Source: Alopecurus myosuroides
Taxonomy: Eukaryota > Streptophyta > Magnoliopsida > Poales > Poaceae
Direction: 5' to 3'
DNA length: 64,000 nucleotides
Assembly (NCBI GenBank): GCA_028641055.1
Contig: CM054059.1
Span: 437,312,515-437,376,514, forward strand
The notes beneath the pieces were generated by a model. It did no database searches. It was not told the origin of the DNA and saw only the letters and a list, made by a program, of their open reading frames with translations. This document shows, in pieces, positions 1 through 11,860 of the stretch (position 1 is the first letter of the stretch; each line of letters opens with the position of its first letter). Both the position numbers and the translations under genes were made by a program.

Positions 1-2
1 AC

Positions 3-185
3 AGAACGGATATTGCTGAGCTAGTTTCAAAAAGAATATTTGAACAGAATCCCAGTGATCCTGGCTATCATATTCTGTTATCCAATATATATGCTGATGC
101 TGGAATGTGGTCTCATGTGGCGAGGATCAGAACTATGATAGAAGAGAGGAGTTTGAAAAATAAAACAGGAAATACTTTGATTTAA
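3..185 (+). CDS. 3' end of a PLS-class pentatricopeptide repeat (PPR) protein, partial
   Basis: The window opens inside an open frame of 60 codons ending in TAA at 183-185. It reads like the C-terminal E region of plant organelle PPR proteins: a segment ending in YHILLSNIYADAGMW, then VARIRTMIEERSLKN and a KTGNT stretch shortly before the stop. In this family the region follows the last repeats and in many members supports C-to-U RNA editing in mitochondria or plastids. There is no DYW domain after it, so this would be an E-type or DYW-lacking member. The N-terminus, targeting peptide and repeats lie outside the window. A donor-like CAG|GTGAGT near 540 and an acceptor-like CTGCAG near 651 would allow a spliced 3' UTR, which is inference. 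The family call is good; the individual gene cannot be named. Confidence 0.8.
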   Translation, partial: RTDIAELVSKRIFEQNPSDPGYHILLSNIYADAGMWSHVARIRTMIEERSLKNKTGNTLI

Positions 186-887
186 GTTGATCAGACCATA
201 AGTTTTTGGATCTTATATAGAGATCAATGCTTTGCTAAAACAAGAGAATTATCCATGGTTTCATGGAGAGAAAAAAACAACTGAAAAGAACTCCAAATAT
301 TTCAGCCTGTCATTTATACTTCCAATATTCAGAACTTGAGGATACAACTAATGGTTACTTTGTACCATATGGTTGATATAGGATGGGAGTTTAAACTGCT
401 GTTGTGCACAGACTGGGAATTAAACTGTTGTTGCACCATATGCCAAGCCTGGGGGAGAGTATTTCAGAGAAATAGCTGCTTCCTTCAGCACGCTCTTAGA
501 AGATTTTCTTCATAGAAAACAATTCCGTATCTGTGGATGCAGGTGAGTGAAAGATGAATTTCATAATATTTGGTGTATTGTATCTCTCTATTTCTTTTGG
601 AGTCATGTGTTGAGTGGTTCAGAATTCTGCTTGTTTCTTTTTTACCTGCAGCCTTACGTACTTGTTATATAGCTACAAATATACAGAGGCTGTGCTGATC
701 TGCTTAAGGTTGGAACTTTATATTTCATTCTCTTTGACTAGTATCAGGTTCTGTATAACTTTTAACGTAGGATGCCTATTTTACAGGCTTCTTTTGATAT
801 GGGAAATATTTTTCCTGGATTGCTTGGTACCCATCGTTGCTCCATTTGCAGCTAAATCTGTTATAATGCAGATATTCTCTGGTAATT
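186..887. other. PPR 3' flank, no second gene seen
   Basis: AT-rich sequence downstream of the PPR stop. It probably includes the 3' UTR and contains short imperfect repeats of a TAAACTG(C)TGTTGTGCA-type motif near 390-440. A 91-codon frame at 614-889 has no recognisable domain and no coding-like composition. Confidence 0.4.
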
Positions 888-1395
888 AACCTTATTGTTT
901 TTATGGATCACCAAGCACTATATTATTATATTAGCATGATAAATCACCCATCTCGGAAAAAATGGAACTTCTGTACGTAGGTAATTTCCAGAATTCCAAT
1001 CCAGTCGGACTTCTTTATTTGTGTAGTTGTATTGCCTGAAATCCCAATTCACAAACCTTAACCTTATTTTTTTTATGACTCACAAAGCACTATATAAGCA
1101 TGATAAATCACTCATCAAAGAAAAAATGGAACTTCTGTACCTAGATAATTTCCAGAATTCCAATCCAATCGGACTTGTTGACTTGTGTAGTTGTGTTGCC
1201 GGAAATCCCAGTTCACAAACCTTAACCTTATTGTTTTTATGACTCACCAAGCACTATATTACTATATTAGCATGATAAATCACTCATCAAGGAAAAAATG
1301 GAACTTCTGTACGTAGGTAATTTCTAGAATTCCAATCCAGTCGGACTTCTTGACTTGTGTAGTTGTGTTGCCTGAAATCCCAATTCACAAACCTT
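888..1395. repeat. Three-copy tandem repeat of about 170 bp
   Basis: Three adjacent units begin at 888, 1060 and 1224 with AACCTTATT. Each carries the landmarks AGCATGATAAATCAC, GGAACTTCTGTAC and CCAGAATTCCAATCCA or close variants and ends in CCCAATTCACAAACC or a close variant. Spacings are 172, 164 and about 172 bp. The units are very similar, so the amplification is fairly recent. Confidence 0.85.
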
Positions 1396-1617
1396 CTAGT
1401 CTGAACTCTGAAGCTCTTTTACACAGCATCAAAAGTAGTATTGTTTCTTTATAGTGTTTTGCAAGATACATTTTACACTTAGGCAATTGCCAGGATTCCA
1501 GCGCAGTCAGACTTCTTGCTTTTGTAATTGTGTTGCAGGCAGTCCCAATTCGTAATCTACTCTGAAGTTCTTTTATGCAACACCGAAAGTAACATTATTT
1601 CTTAACTGTGTTCTGCA
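1396..1617. repeat. Degenerate continuation of the downstream repeat
   Basis: Two diverged half-units (about 1398-1460 and 1540-1617) share an ACTCTGAAG-TTCTTTTA-CA motif. Between them is a weak copy of the GATTCCAGCGCAGTCAGACTT block of the array to the left, suggesting an older layer of the same repeat. Confidence 0.5.
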
Positions 1618-2460
1618 GAAACAGATAAAACCCCGTGCAAGGTCAACTTCCAGATGTTGATGTTTGCGAAGGAAATGTGGAGCTATACATATTGGATTCT
1701 AGGGGTAAAACCGGAGGCCCTTCCAATAACTATACAAATTCACAATGATCCTCTGAAATATCAGTTACCATGATTCGGCAGCTTGTTTATCACAGATGCG
1801 GTGACTAGGCCACACGACACGACACATAAGCCAGTCATCTGAATGCAGTCTTTCTCCAGAAAGGGTTCAACGTACTATGAAGCATGGTCATGCTTAAATC
1901 TCTTCACATGTTGCTAACATATAGTACAACGACAATGTTTACATCAAATAGCACGAAAAGCAGAAATATAATTAAAGTGGATTCTGTAAAGCATCCGGAA
2001 TTCGCTGCTGGATAATTGATCAGTGGAATTGTTGAGCCTACACAAAGGAGTGTGCTCACTGCGTGTCATTATCAGACAGTGGATGCGCTACCTATCCCGC
2101 TGATTGTTGTCGCTATCTGAAGAATGTGCAAAGGACAAGAGCATGGTCAGTATTATTACAGCTTTTGTCGTATCAATTTAGTTTGGTAGAATCGGTGGGA
2201 CAAGAGGCTGCTAGCTCTGCTGATTTTTATGGAGTTCGTCATTTTCCTTTGAAAGCAAGCATAAACATTGCCATTTTGACTATTTGTATCACCATATTAC
2301 TTGTTTTGGAGAGTTGTGCCACCCCGCTGTCCAAGGAGATGTTGAAAAAAAATCCTGAATCAACTAGTGATGTCTCTAAGAACTAGTAATAAGCAGACTA
2401 GCACTGTGCTTTTCCATGATTGTTGTTTTGTCGCCCTTGGTTAATATAGTTCCTTATGGT
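1618..2460. other. Unassigned intergenic sequence
   Basis: No gene is recognised. The longest frame (2063-2386, 107 codons, GTG start) lacks family motifs and is not supported. Unremarkable AT-rich DNA leads into the LINE remnant. Confidence 0.4.
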
Positions 2461-5280
2461 GTGAGGCCTTGACTTGCAAGATCCAAGAATGTAAACGGGC
2501 ATCGTTATCCTATCCAGGTCACATCCGGCGTCTGCACACCAACTCCGGAACTAGTACTGTTCTAGTGGCCGGTATGATTTGGGCCACCTGCCTTCCTCCA
2601 CAGAGCGCCCAACAACCATCAGAGGGACCATGATGGCGCTTGATGTTCTCATTAGAGGGAAGGCGCTTCCAGATGAGCTGCCAGATGAAGATCCGGATCT
2701 TAAGCGGCACCGTGATCTTCCATATCTCTGCAAAGTGTTTGCGCGGTGTGCCTTGGCAAAGAGCTCGGTATAGAGATTTCACCGAGAACCACCCCGACGG
2801 GAGCCCAGGGGAGCCTGTCCGGGTCCGTAGAAGTCCTAGAACCCGCCAGCTCGCGCATAAGAAGATCCCACTCCGACCGCTTAGCGGGGCCAAGGGAACG
2901 ACGTGGTAGGATGTGCCACTGCTCCCCCGGCGAGCAAGGGCCACCGAGCCCTCAAGGGAGGGGGAGATGGCAAAAAGGCGAGGGAATCTAGCACAAAGAG
3001 GGCCAGGTCTGGTCCACCAGTCTAGCTAGAAGGTTGTGGACGTGCCGTTGCCAATCTCATGTTTCGCCCCCAGGCAAATCAGAGGTTTGAGACGCCAAAG
3101 GGCATTCCAGAATTGGGACCCAGGCCCATGAGTGTGAACCAGCAGGTCCTTATCCGGAAGGTATTTGTTCCTGATAACCATCGCCCAGAGACCCCTATCT
3201 CTGGCGTAAATCTTCCAGATCCATTTGAGCATGAGGCATGTGTTCATAATCTTGGTTTCCATGATCCCCAGCCCGCCCAGGTCCTTGGGTTTACAAAGTG
3301 TGTCCCAACGCACCCAATGATATCTGTTTTTGGCAGAGTTGCCCTACCAAAAGAACCGGGATCGATGCTTTTCCATCTCGTGGTGCACCCCATCGCCCAA
3401 CATACACACCCCCATCACATGGAGAGGAAGACTGGAGAGGCAAGCGTTCGTGAGGGTGAGCCGGGCCGCTGAATACATGAGTTTCCCCCACCAAGGGTCA
3501 GCTCTCTTGCCCACCTTCCCGGTGAGAGGTTCCCAACAGCTCGCAGACAGGGCACGGTCGCTAACCGGGAGGCCCAGGTAAGTGAAGGGGAAAACCCCAA
3601 GCTTACAATTAAGCATGTTCGCGATGCGCTGTTTTTCATCGTCATTGGTCCCCATAACCATGACTTCTCTCTTGTGGAAGTTGATCCGCAAAGCGTCCAT
3701 GCTCTCAAAACATAGCAAGAGAAACTTCAAGTTTGCAATGCTCAAATCATCAGGTTGAATCATGATGATCGTGTCGTCAGCGTATTGCAAGTGGGAAATC
3801 CCCCTAGGGATTAGGTGTGGTACTAAACCTGAGATGTGGCCCGCGAGATTAGCCTTATGGAGCATGTTTGCTAATGCATCCGCCACAAAATCAAAGAGAA
3901 GAGGAGAGAGGGGGTCGCCCTGGCGTACCCCCTACCATTCCTAAAAAAGTTACCAACCTCTCCGTTAATGGCGATGGCCGTCTGGGCCCCCAGGATCAAA
4001 CCCATCGCGCGATGAACCCACCCGGGGTCGAATCCTTTACGAAGAAGGACCTCGCGTAAGAATTGCCAATTCACGTGGTCATAGGCTTTCTCAAAGTCCA
4101 GTTTAAGGAAAACTCCCCCAAGTTTCCTGGCTTTAGTCTCGTGAATGATCTCCCGCAGGGAGACCGCCCCCTCGTGGATGTGACGCCCCCTACTGAAAGC
4201 AGATTGAGTCCAGCTGATCGTACGGCGTGCAATAGGGGAAACTCTAGTCGCATAAGCCTTTGCAATAAATTTGAAGATGACGTTGATTAGGGCAATGGAA
4301 CGAAATTGTTTGATGTCCTCCGCACCAGGCACCTTAGAAATCAGCGTAAGGATCCCAAAGTTTAATCTCGCTACATCCACTCTCCCAAGAGCAAAGCCAT
4401 TCGCAATAGCCAGGACGTAGGGTTTGACGAGGCCCCAAAACTTCTTGAAGAAGCTGACCGGAAGGCCATCCGGTCCTGGGGCCGTATCCACTCTCATACT
4501 CGTGAGGACCGCATCAATTTCCCCCTAAGTGCATGAGAGCATAAGATCCACGTTCTCCTCTTCTGAGACACGACCCTGGGTGTCCCATAAGGTCGGGGTA
4601 AGAGAGAGAAGGCGCTCCTCGTCCCCCACCCCTTGGAGGGAACGGTAGAAGGAGTAGATATGTTCCTGAAGGGCCATGGGCTCCGAGATGACCCCCCCCC
4701 CCCTTCGAAATAAGGTGAGGAATAGCACATTTCCTACGACGGCCATTCGTGATTGCATGGAAATAGGTCCTGTTGGCATCACCCTCCAGGAGCCATTTAG
4801 CCCGGCTCCGCTGACGCCAGTATTCCTCCTCAATTTTGGCTAGATGTGTCAATTCGCCCTCGAGGTGGTAACGAAGCACCCAACCATGATCATCGAGACC
4901 AGAAGTATCACCGCGGCCGTCCAGGATCTTAATCTGAGAGAGGATAGACTCCTTCAGATCACGGTCCTCTCTCCCAATATTGCCCCCACCAGCCTCGAAG
5001 TAATTGACGAAGGCCTCCCAAGAGGTACTGCCAAGCGTCAATCGGGTCCAGGAACCCGCCCCCTTGTCTCTCCAAATCCCTCCACTTGTTCCGAACCAGA
5101 TCCCCAAAATCTGGTCGGGAGAACCAACTGGACTCGAAGAAGAACCTGGAGCTCCGCTTCATAAGCTCTTCGCCGGAGCTCAGGCTAAGCGGGGAGTGAT
5201 CCGAGCCAATGATCGTCTCCGCCACAAGCGAGCAAAGAGGGAAAAGGGTCCCCCAATGATGCATCTATTGTGACTCAGTT
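2460..5280 (-). mobile_element. Truncated L1-type LINE remnant (end of endonuclease, RT, zf-RVT)
   Basis: Read on the minus strand, frames in sequence give one decayed plant L1 ORF2. The tail of the endonuclease carries a GSDHSPL motif (about 5190-5264), followed by the linker (4514-5107). The RT amino half is at 3871-4497 (APGPDGLPVSFFKKFW, QSAFSRGRHIHEGA, LKLDFEKAYD). The RT palm has the catalytic YADD at 3773-3784, then a segment with KPKDLGGLGI (3026-3313) and a zf-RVT region (2519-2944). Frameshifts separate the pieces, for example near 3880, and stops interrupt the C-terminus. ORF1 and most of the endonuclease are absent. No poly(A) or clear target-site duplication is visible, so both ends are truncated or eroded and the boundaries are approximate. 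Confidence 0.88.
3344..4497 (-). pseudogene. Reverse transcriptase domain of the LINE remnant, frameshifted
   Basis: This is the RNA-templated polymerase domain of L1 ORF2 in two overlapping frames (3871-4497 and 3344-3886), so one frameshift lies near 3870-3890. The amino part holds the PGPDG turn, the QSAF motif and the DFEKAYD catalytic-Asp motif. The carboxy part holds YADD (3773-3784) and a YLGLPVSDR motif typical of plant LINE RT. The catalytic residues are readable, but the shift means no functional enzyme is made. Confidence 0.88.
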
Positions 5281-5984
5281 AATCTTAAGATCCGACCCGC
5301 CGGCTCAGTCGTTTGGATATGGTTATAGGGTAGGATGTGTGTATGGTACTATGGAAAAACAACCGTCATAATTTTGGGCTCACCCACGGCCATGGGGAAT
5401 ATAACTCCGTTCTACCTTAACGCCCTTGCTATCTTCAAATACAACGCACACTATTGTGCCCCCGCCTGAACACCTCTTCGTCCCCGGCGTGGTATCTCAG
5501 AGCATCTCCACCGGCACCCCCCAAAGGCCCATTGGGATGCCGGACACAAAAATCGGGCCACAGCGGCACCCCCAATGGTGCGCCCTACAAGATTTTTGTT
5601 CACGCATCCCCCAATGAGATTCCAAACTTGGGTGCGGATTGGGGGCCCGGACTAAGCGTTAACAGCACCTCAGACAGTTAGGCCCCACACGTCATTGACA
5701 CAATCTGTGCGCCAACGAGGCCACTTTCTTCTCCACCGTACCTTTGACTTTCATATATAGTAATTTGCGACACGGTCGCCGCCCTTGTCCTCCCATACAA
5801 CGGCGCCTCTTTTATCGCTGCATCCACGGAGCAATTCTACGTGTGACTAACGTCGTCACCGCCTCTCCCAAATAGTTGTTCCGCCGACAAAAATGTCTTT
5901 GCACCGATACATCAAAGTTCTCACTCCTGGCAACCCACAAGGTTTTCGTCAGTTTGCCAACTATATTAAAGTTTCCTTTTGCTT

Positions 5985-7120
5985 GTTTGTAGATATCCAA
6001 CGGATATCGATGATGAGTTTATGTTTCACATAATGACAGAGGAAGAGACCCTCCTAGCTGACGGTGAAGAGAGCACCATGGTTCTCGTTGTTCTGCTCAC
6101 GACACAGAGCTTGAAGCAACTCCCAAACGCGGAGGGTCGAGAGCTGGACGGTTGGCCAACAAGAACCATTTTAGGACCACGAGTCATGTTCTGTTTTACA
6201 ATGCTTATTTCTCGATGACCCTAGAAAACAACTATTTTGATTTTCATTGGTAGTTCAGGATCCAGAGGGAAGTGTCCATGGCGTTCGAGATTACAATGAC
6301 TACTTTCAGTTGAAGAAAGATTTAACTGGCCTTTTAGTATTCTCATAAATTCAGAATTGCATTGTTGCTATACGGTGTCTTGCATATGTAGCTCCGGCGG
6401 ATTCTTTGTACAACTAACTCTGTATGTCCGAAAGCACATCTATTGATGCAACATACAAGTTTTGCAAAGCGGTGAATGCAGTGTTTGAATCAATCTATCT
6501 GAGACAACCAAATTTAAAAGACACGGCTCGGCTAATGGCCCAAGGTGAAGCAAGAGGATTTTCTATGATGCTTGGGAGTATCGATTGCATGCATTGGAGA
6601 TGAAATAATTGCTCATTCGGTTGGTGGGGATGTGTAAGGAAGGACATCTTGGAGCGTACAGTGTTGTACTTGAAGCGGTTGCAGATCATGACCTTTGGAT
6701 TCAGCACGCTTTTTTTTAGTATGGCTGGTTCTCACAATGATATCAATGTGCTGCAACGATCACTAGTGTTTTCAAGACTTGCTAATGGCCAAGCTCAGGA
6801 GTGCCACTACATGATCAACGACACTGAGTACAACAAGGGGTACTACCTAGAAGATTTCATCTATAACCCTATTGGTGAGCAAACATTAACTTCACGCCCA
6901 AACAAGAAAGTAACCGAAAAGATGTGGAACGAGCATTTGGTGTGCTTCAAGTCAGGTTTGCGATTGTCAGGTACCCTTCTCTATCTTAGTCGCTACAGCA
7001 GATGTGGGACATCATGGGTGTATGTTTTATCATGCACAACATAATAATAGAAAGTGAGTGGAATGCTAACATGGTGTTCAATCACCGTATGAGTACCAGG
7101 GCCCCTTTGTCGAGCCACAT
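5985..7120 (+). pseudogene. PIF/Harbinger (plant transposon, DDE-type) transposase pseudogene
   Basis: Translated pieces line up with the plant Harbinger transposase family (ALP1-like, Plant_tran). They are an acidic N-terminus with DIDDEFMFHIM and EEETLLAD (5985-6080), then an ESIYLRQPNLKDTARLM segment, then GFSMMLGSIDCMHWR around 6560-6602, the first catalytic-Asp region. Next come SMAGSHNDINVLQRS (about 6719-6763) and YNKGYYLEDFIY (about 6829-6864), followed by MHNIIIESE near 7034. Reading needs several frame changes and meets a stop right after MHWR, so it is inactive. In the family it is a nuclear DNA-cutting enzyme acting on the element's terminal repeats; a companion Myb-like protein is not evident here. 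Confidence 0.82.
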
Positions 7121-7252
7121 CTGGGCGTGCCGATTGAATTCACTTAGTTTCTTGCAATGCACTATCAAATCCGTAATCAAACAACACACACGAACTTGCA
7201 GAGTGATCTAGTCGCCCACCTATGGGTGCGTCGAGCAAATGAGTGAAACCTA

Positions 7253-8386
7253 GAGCAACTCTAACAAAACCCGTAAAAAGGCCCAACCCGTATGATTCAG
7301 ACGACTTTACGGGTTGCGTCTGGTTTCTAGGCCCTAGCAGCACCCGTAAACTCGGCCCGACCTGAGAACGCGACTCGGTGGCCCGAGAATCTCCCCCGCC
7401 AGCCGCCATATGTATGGGCTCCCGAGTCGTTCTCAGGTCATGCCCCTTTTCAACCCTAGCTGCCTCCGCTGCAATCCCTCATCCAGCTCGCGTAGCTCCG
7501 GCGAGCGATTCAGTAGCCGCCCCGCTGCCTCCCCCCTCCCGGCTGCTCTCTTTCCGTGATGGACCCTCACGGCAATCCCTTCGCCTCCTTCAACGGCAAC
7601 CCTTTCGCCTCTCCCCCTCCCCTCCCCACACCACCACCATCGAGCGAGGTCATGCCTCGCATCGACCAGCACGGCCTCGTCCACGGAGGCAACAACCTGG
7701 CCCCTCCGTCGCTCTGGCAGGGCCTTGACCCGCTCGCTATCGGAGTTGTCCCCCCGCGGCCACCTGCGACGGTGCTGCGGGCCCTCATGGAGGACAACAA
7801 CTCCGACGACGAGGCTCTAGAGGAGTAGGGGCCCATGGAGACCGAGGAGGACCTTCTCCAGTACGGGATCTAGAGGAGCCTCCACCACGAGCGGAGGCAG
7901 GCGACTCGGCGCCGCCGCTACCAGCGGCACGTCGACGACTTCAACGAGCGCCAGCTGCAGCGCGCCCTCCGTGCGGACGAGGAGCTGCAGCAGGAGAAGC
8001 AGGAGTGGGACGGCATTGCGGCGTCGCAATTCGTGCAGCAGGCGGCCTCCTCCAGCTGCGAGTTCTCCCTCGACTCCGACTCCGACTTCGACTGAAGACG
8101 GCGCGGCGGAGGGAGAAGAAGAAGCCCGAGCGAAGAAGACGATGCGGGGCATTTTCCCCCTAGTAGTGTAGGGTGCGCCGCTTACTATCATTTGTGTTCG
8201 AGTTCAGTTCGAAATTGCAAGTGTCCGTCCGTATCTATTCCCGCGAATTTCATAATTTACCAATATCCAGTTTTCATTTATGGGCTCTGCTACACTCCCC
8301 TCCACCACGAACGCTAAAAACAGAGAAAACGTGAACTGAAAATCGCATTTTTAGTTCCGCGTTTACGGGCTCCGCTAGAGTTGCTC
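7253..8386. mobile_element. Non-autonomous Harbinger-like element nested in the larger one
   Basis: Left end GAGCAACTCTAACAAAACCC at 7253 and right end ...TAGAGTTGCTC at 8386 form inverted repeats sharing GAGCAACTCTA and a following CCCGTAAA block. Flanking triplets are CTA and TTA, a near match to the TWA targets of PIF/Harbinger. It lies inside the 5500-8645 element, after the transposase. It carries one degenerate ORF (7559-8095) and no transposase. Confidence 0.65.
7559..8095 (+). pseudogene. ORF carried by the nested element, two in-frame stops
   Basis: From ATG 7559 one frame runs 178 codons to TGA 8093-8095, interrupted only by TAG at 7826-7828 and TAG at 7871-7873. The product would start with a Pro/Asn/Phe-rich segment (NPFASFNGNPFAS). 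An acidic part (EDNNSDDEALEE) follows, then an Arg/Gln-rich probably helical segment (about codons 105-155), and it would end in SLDSDSDFD. No domain is recognised. Frame retention after the stops suggests it once encoded a protein, either an element-borne accessory protein or captured host sequence; the function is unknown. Confidence 0.5.
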
Positions 8387-8648
8387 TTATGGCCATATTT
8401 AGTTTTTTAAATTGTGAACTTGGACTGTTTATTTAAATTGTTGTAATAAGTACGATGTTTTTTATTTGTTGAATTTTGCAATACATGTGGTAGAAAAAAT
8501 TGATGTATGTACAAAATGACAGGGTCAAGCCGTTTGGGGGTGTCGATGTGGGCAGCACCCTATGTGTTGGACTGGCGTCCGACACACCCAAAGAGAATAA
8601 AAGTTGAGGCTACCGGATAGAAGTTGGAAGGTGATGAAGATGCTCTCA

Positions 8649-9244
8649 ATACCTCGACACCCGTCCTACGCTGACAAGAAAAGGCGCCGTTTTACAAGAC
8701 AATGTTGAATGACCGGCGAGAGTGCTAACGGCGCTTCTCCAGTAGAGATGTTGGCAACACTTTGATCGGGAGATGTCGATGACTTGGCGCGTAGTGACGT
8801 GCTGGCAGCGTACACGTGTACGGCAACTATGTTGACTGTTAAAGTGTTATTCTTTGATCAACTCAAAACCGCCAGCTACCTCGAACTGCATCCATCGTCC
8901 CAAAAGAAGAAGAAAAAGGTATATCACGTCGGCTAGCAAAAAGTTAGTAAACGTTGGTTGCCAAGGACAACAGGCTGGGAGCGTGTGCTGCAGGCAACGG
9001 CAGAATTCAGCCATCTGAAACACGTTGCACACGAAGTCAAGTGTTGTTGGTCGTACATAAACTGAAGTGTCGTTTATGGTTATGGATGGTAACCAAGGCT
9101 ATAGCTGGCTGGTGAAGGAGGGAGTTCGTTGAAGACAGTGTACTTGGTGTAGATGTTAATTGGTTAGGTATTTTTCAGTATTCTCGCAAGTCATTACCGT
9201 ATTCCATCAATTAGTACCTACCTCAACTTACTTTTAAGTAATAA
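8649..9244. other. Unassigned sequence between two elements
   Basis: No gene or clear terminal repeat was found. A CTCCAGTAGAGATG motif near 8740-8752 vaguely resembles an inverted Harbinger end and could be an alternative terminus for the element to the left. Confidence 0.3.
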
Positions 9245-11662
9245 CTAGCAAAATGCCCGTGCTTTGCTACGGGTGATAATTTCTTAGTCCAAAATTTATA
9301 TTTATTTTTTCATCGATTTAATTCTATCAAAACCATAATATTCCATCTTCCCTTTGGGTCACCACTCTGTGATAGATACAAATGTACTTATATGCATAAG
9401 ATTATTGACACAACACAAACATGCACCTAAAAAATGGAATTGGAATTGACATCAGCCATATATCACAAGATATAGGTAAACCGGTAAAAATAATAGAAAA
9501 TTTCAGCATTGTCAAATACAATTTGGTAGTGCACCTCAATTGATACTGGGAACATATACTAACTAATTGCACATATCTTGTTAATGGAGAGGGCTCTAAT
9601 GATTGTATCCAAATGGTGCATCGACTTGAGAATTCATTTAGGTAGTACATCGCATGTGATTTAGCAAACAAAAGTTTCATCAGTGCCACAATACCTGAAT
9701 GAGAAAAGACTTTGTTGTGTATCATCCAAATATTACCGGTTGATATGCTACTTTTAAAATTACCAAACGACCTGCATTGAAATTATCAGCATAGAAGCAG
9801 GTTGCGTTCAGAGTTTGCATGAGCAGAGTATTGGTTAAGCCGGTGACATTCTTATAAATTCTGGGCATACAATTGAAGTAACCGGATACCCTAAAAAATG
9901 TAAACAATTTAGATACAATTGAAGTAACCGTGTACCCTAAAAATGTAAACAATTTAGATCTCTTTCAATGTTGAATACATGTGCATTTGTCTTGGATGTG
10001 GAACTGAAAACAATTGCTAACAAGTGCCTGGTGTGCCAGCCTGAGAATTCATTGTGAAGTCTTGTACTTGTCGTGGCCTTAGCAAGCATCAGAATATCCC
10101 TTAGCAATGTCCGCCTGTCTAATTTCAGAAGATCTGACAGTTTCGCTTCTAGAAGCAGCCCTTTGGCATTGAGTTGCTGTTTTGAATAAGGTCCATGCGA
10201 ATGAACCAAGGGGAGTTAAACCAGCCCGCCCTAACAAAAGGGCAATTAAAAAAAAACAGGTGGGCATCGTCCTCTTCTAACTCACACCTGCATTCCGATA
10301 ACTGCAATCTCCATTGTCCATTCGCCATCTACAGAAAATATATGTTATGTACAGAAGTACAAAAGACAATATAATTGTTAGTTTCTACCATTTATTGCTC
10401 GTTTCTGCACGTAAATTCGATTAAACCTTGTCAGCATAGAGTCCAAGGTGCTCTGCCTTTTCCTTCTACAACTTGATCATGCCACATCCGTCGAACTGCA
10501 TTACTGAGAAACAATGAAATCAGTATATTATAGACACAAAGTCACGAATAATACAAGCCAGATAGATCTACGGATGCACATTCTGGGAGATGCCACGGCA
10601 GACAGAGCTGCTCGTTCAAGACTTTCAAGTCATGGCCGTGCTCACACTGTTTTGGTTGCCTATGAGCTTCCAAGGCTATTGGTTCTCTATTTCTTCCCCT
10701 TTACATGTGTACGAACGACCATTCTCCTGTTATAACAGATGTGAACTATATATAAGGATGAAAACTACCCTTCTATGAGCATGGACCCATCATTCTAATA
10801 TTCGTATCTCGCTTAAACATAATGCGAAGTACGCTTAAGGTGCATAAAAAAATAGGAATTCTTTGACATGGATAACTCACTGGATTCCTATCGGAAAAAA
10901 TGAGCTTTGCAACAAAAGGGATATTGACCTTGGATATTACAGTGAGCGGTACTAATCTTGTCTTTAACGTGTCTACTTCTCTGCTTTTCCTATATTATTC
11001 AAGTTCATTTTATAGCATGTTACACATACAACCACTTGGGGGAAGTGGCAGATGGTAGTTACTGAATAACAACACACTGTGTGAAATGAGTTTGGGGTGT
11101 AGCCTCTTGATCAGTTTGAGCCATGGAAGAAACAACGTCAGTACCATGCCAATGGCTCAAAGGAAACATACGACATTATAGATAACCTGCACTCAACAGA
11201 GAACTCTGTTGGAAAGACCTATTTAGTATTTACTACTACCTGGATAACCTTTTCCTAATTAAGTTTGAACGAACACATGCATAGTGACTTATACAAATCA
11301 CTCTCCACACTTCGTCTGTTATTACCTTGTTCTCTACAATGCCCGTATTCAGAAGTTTAGCGATCATTCTTGATTCCAGAGCGATATATATTGATATAGT
11401 CTTCCTCTTCCTCTGACACATCGATATGCTTGACAATATTTACATGTCCTTGCATATGCAACAATCAGAACAACACCGAAGATGGAACACATATGCTGAG
11501 GGCTTAAAACCAGGCAGAGTAGATACACTAAATTAATCACAAGAATTTATGTACTGCTTCAAAAAAACATCATAATTAATCACAAGAAGCAGAACAAAAA
11601 CTGATGAAATAAATGGACAACTGAGTGCATCTAAAAAGCTACATGTACAAGACAGTGAAAGT

Positions 11663-11860
11663 TCAACTTCGCCTCGAGTTCAATATAGATTTCCATTGGC
11701 TGCAGGGGTACAAATGATGATGAAATAAATTAGTACTCCAGCGGATATCTCCAGGTAGTGGCACATGAACTCCTTGACTGACAAAATATTCAGCCTCCAC
11801 ATGGAACTTAAGTTTTTCCAACCTGAATTCATCTACAGACCCATAACCAGAAGACTTCAT
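11663..11860 (-). other. Unidentified coding-like patch within the putative Helitron
   Basis: A 65-codon minus-strand frame with even amino-acid composition, including KSSGYGSVDEFRLEKLKF and VHVPLPGDIRWS, looks like a piece of a real exon rather than random translation. No family is recognised. Captured gene fragments are common in plant Helitrons, which would explain it, but this is inference. Confidence 0.25.

Larger units (their letters stand above)
5500..8645 (+). mobile_element. Probable PIF/Harbinger element, decayed, with a nested element
   Basis: GAGCATCTCCACC begins at 5500 and GATGAAGATGCTC ends at 8645. Both flanks carry TCA (5497-5499 and 8646-8648), consistent with a 3-bp target duplication. 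Inside is a decayed Harbinger-type transposase (about 5985-7120) and a second inserted element (7253-8386). A motif resembling CGGCACCCCCCAAAGGC occurs near the left end (about 5512) and, inverted, near 8535. The terminal repeats are short and imperfect, and an alternative right end near 8752 cannot be excluded, so the boundaries are tentative while the transposase identity is firmer. Confidence 0.5.

Noticed and set aside
614..889. A 91-codon + frame downstream of the PPR gene
   Set aside because: Ser/Leu/Phe-rich translation of AT-rich DNA with a non-ATG start and no homology pattern.
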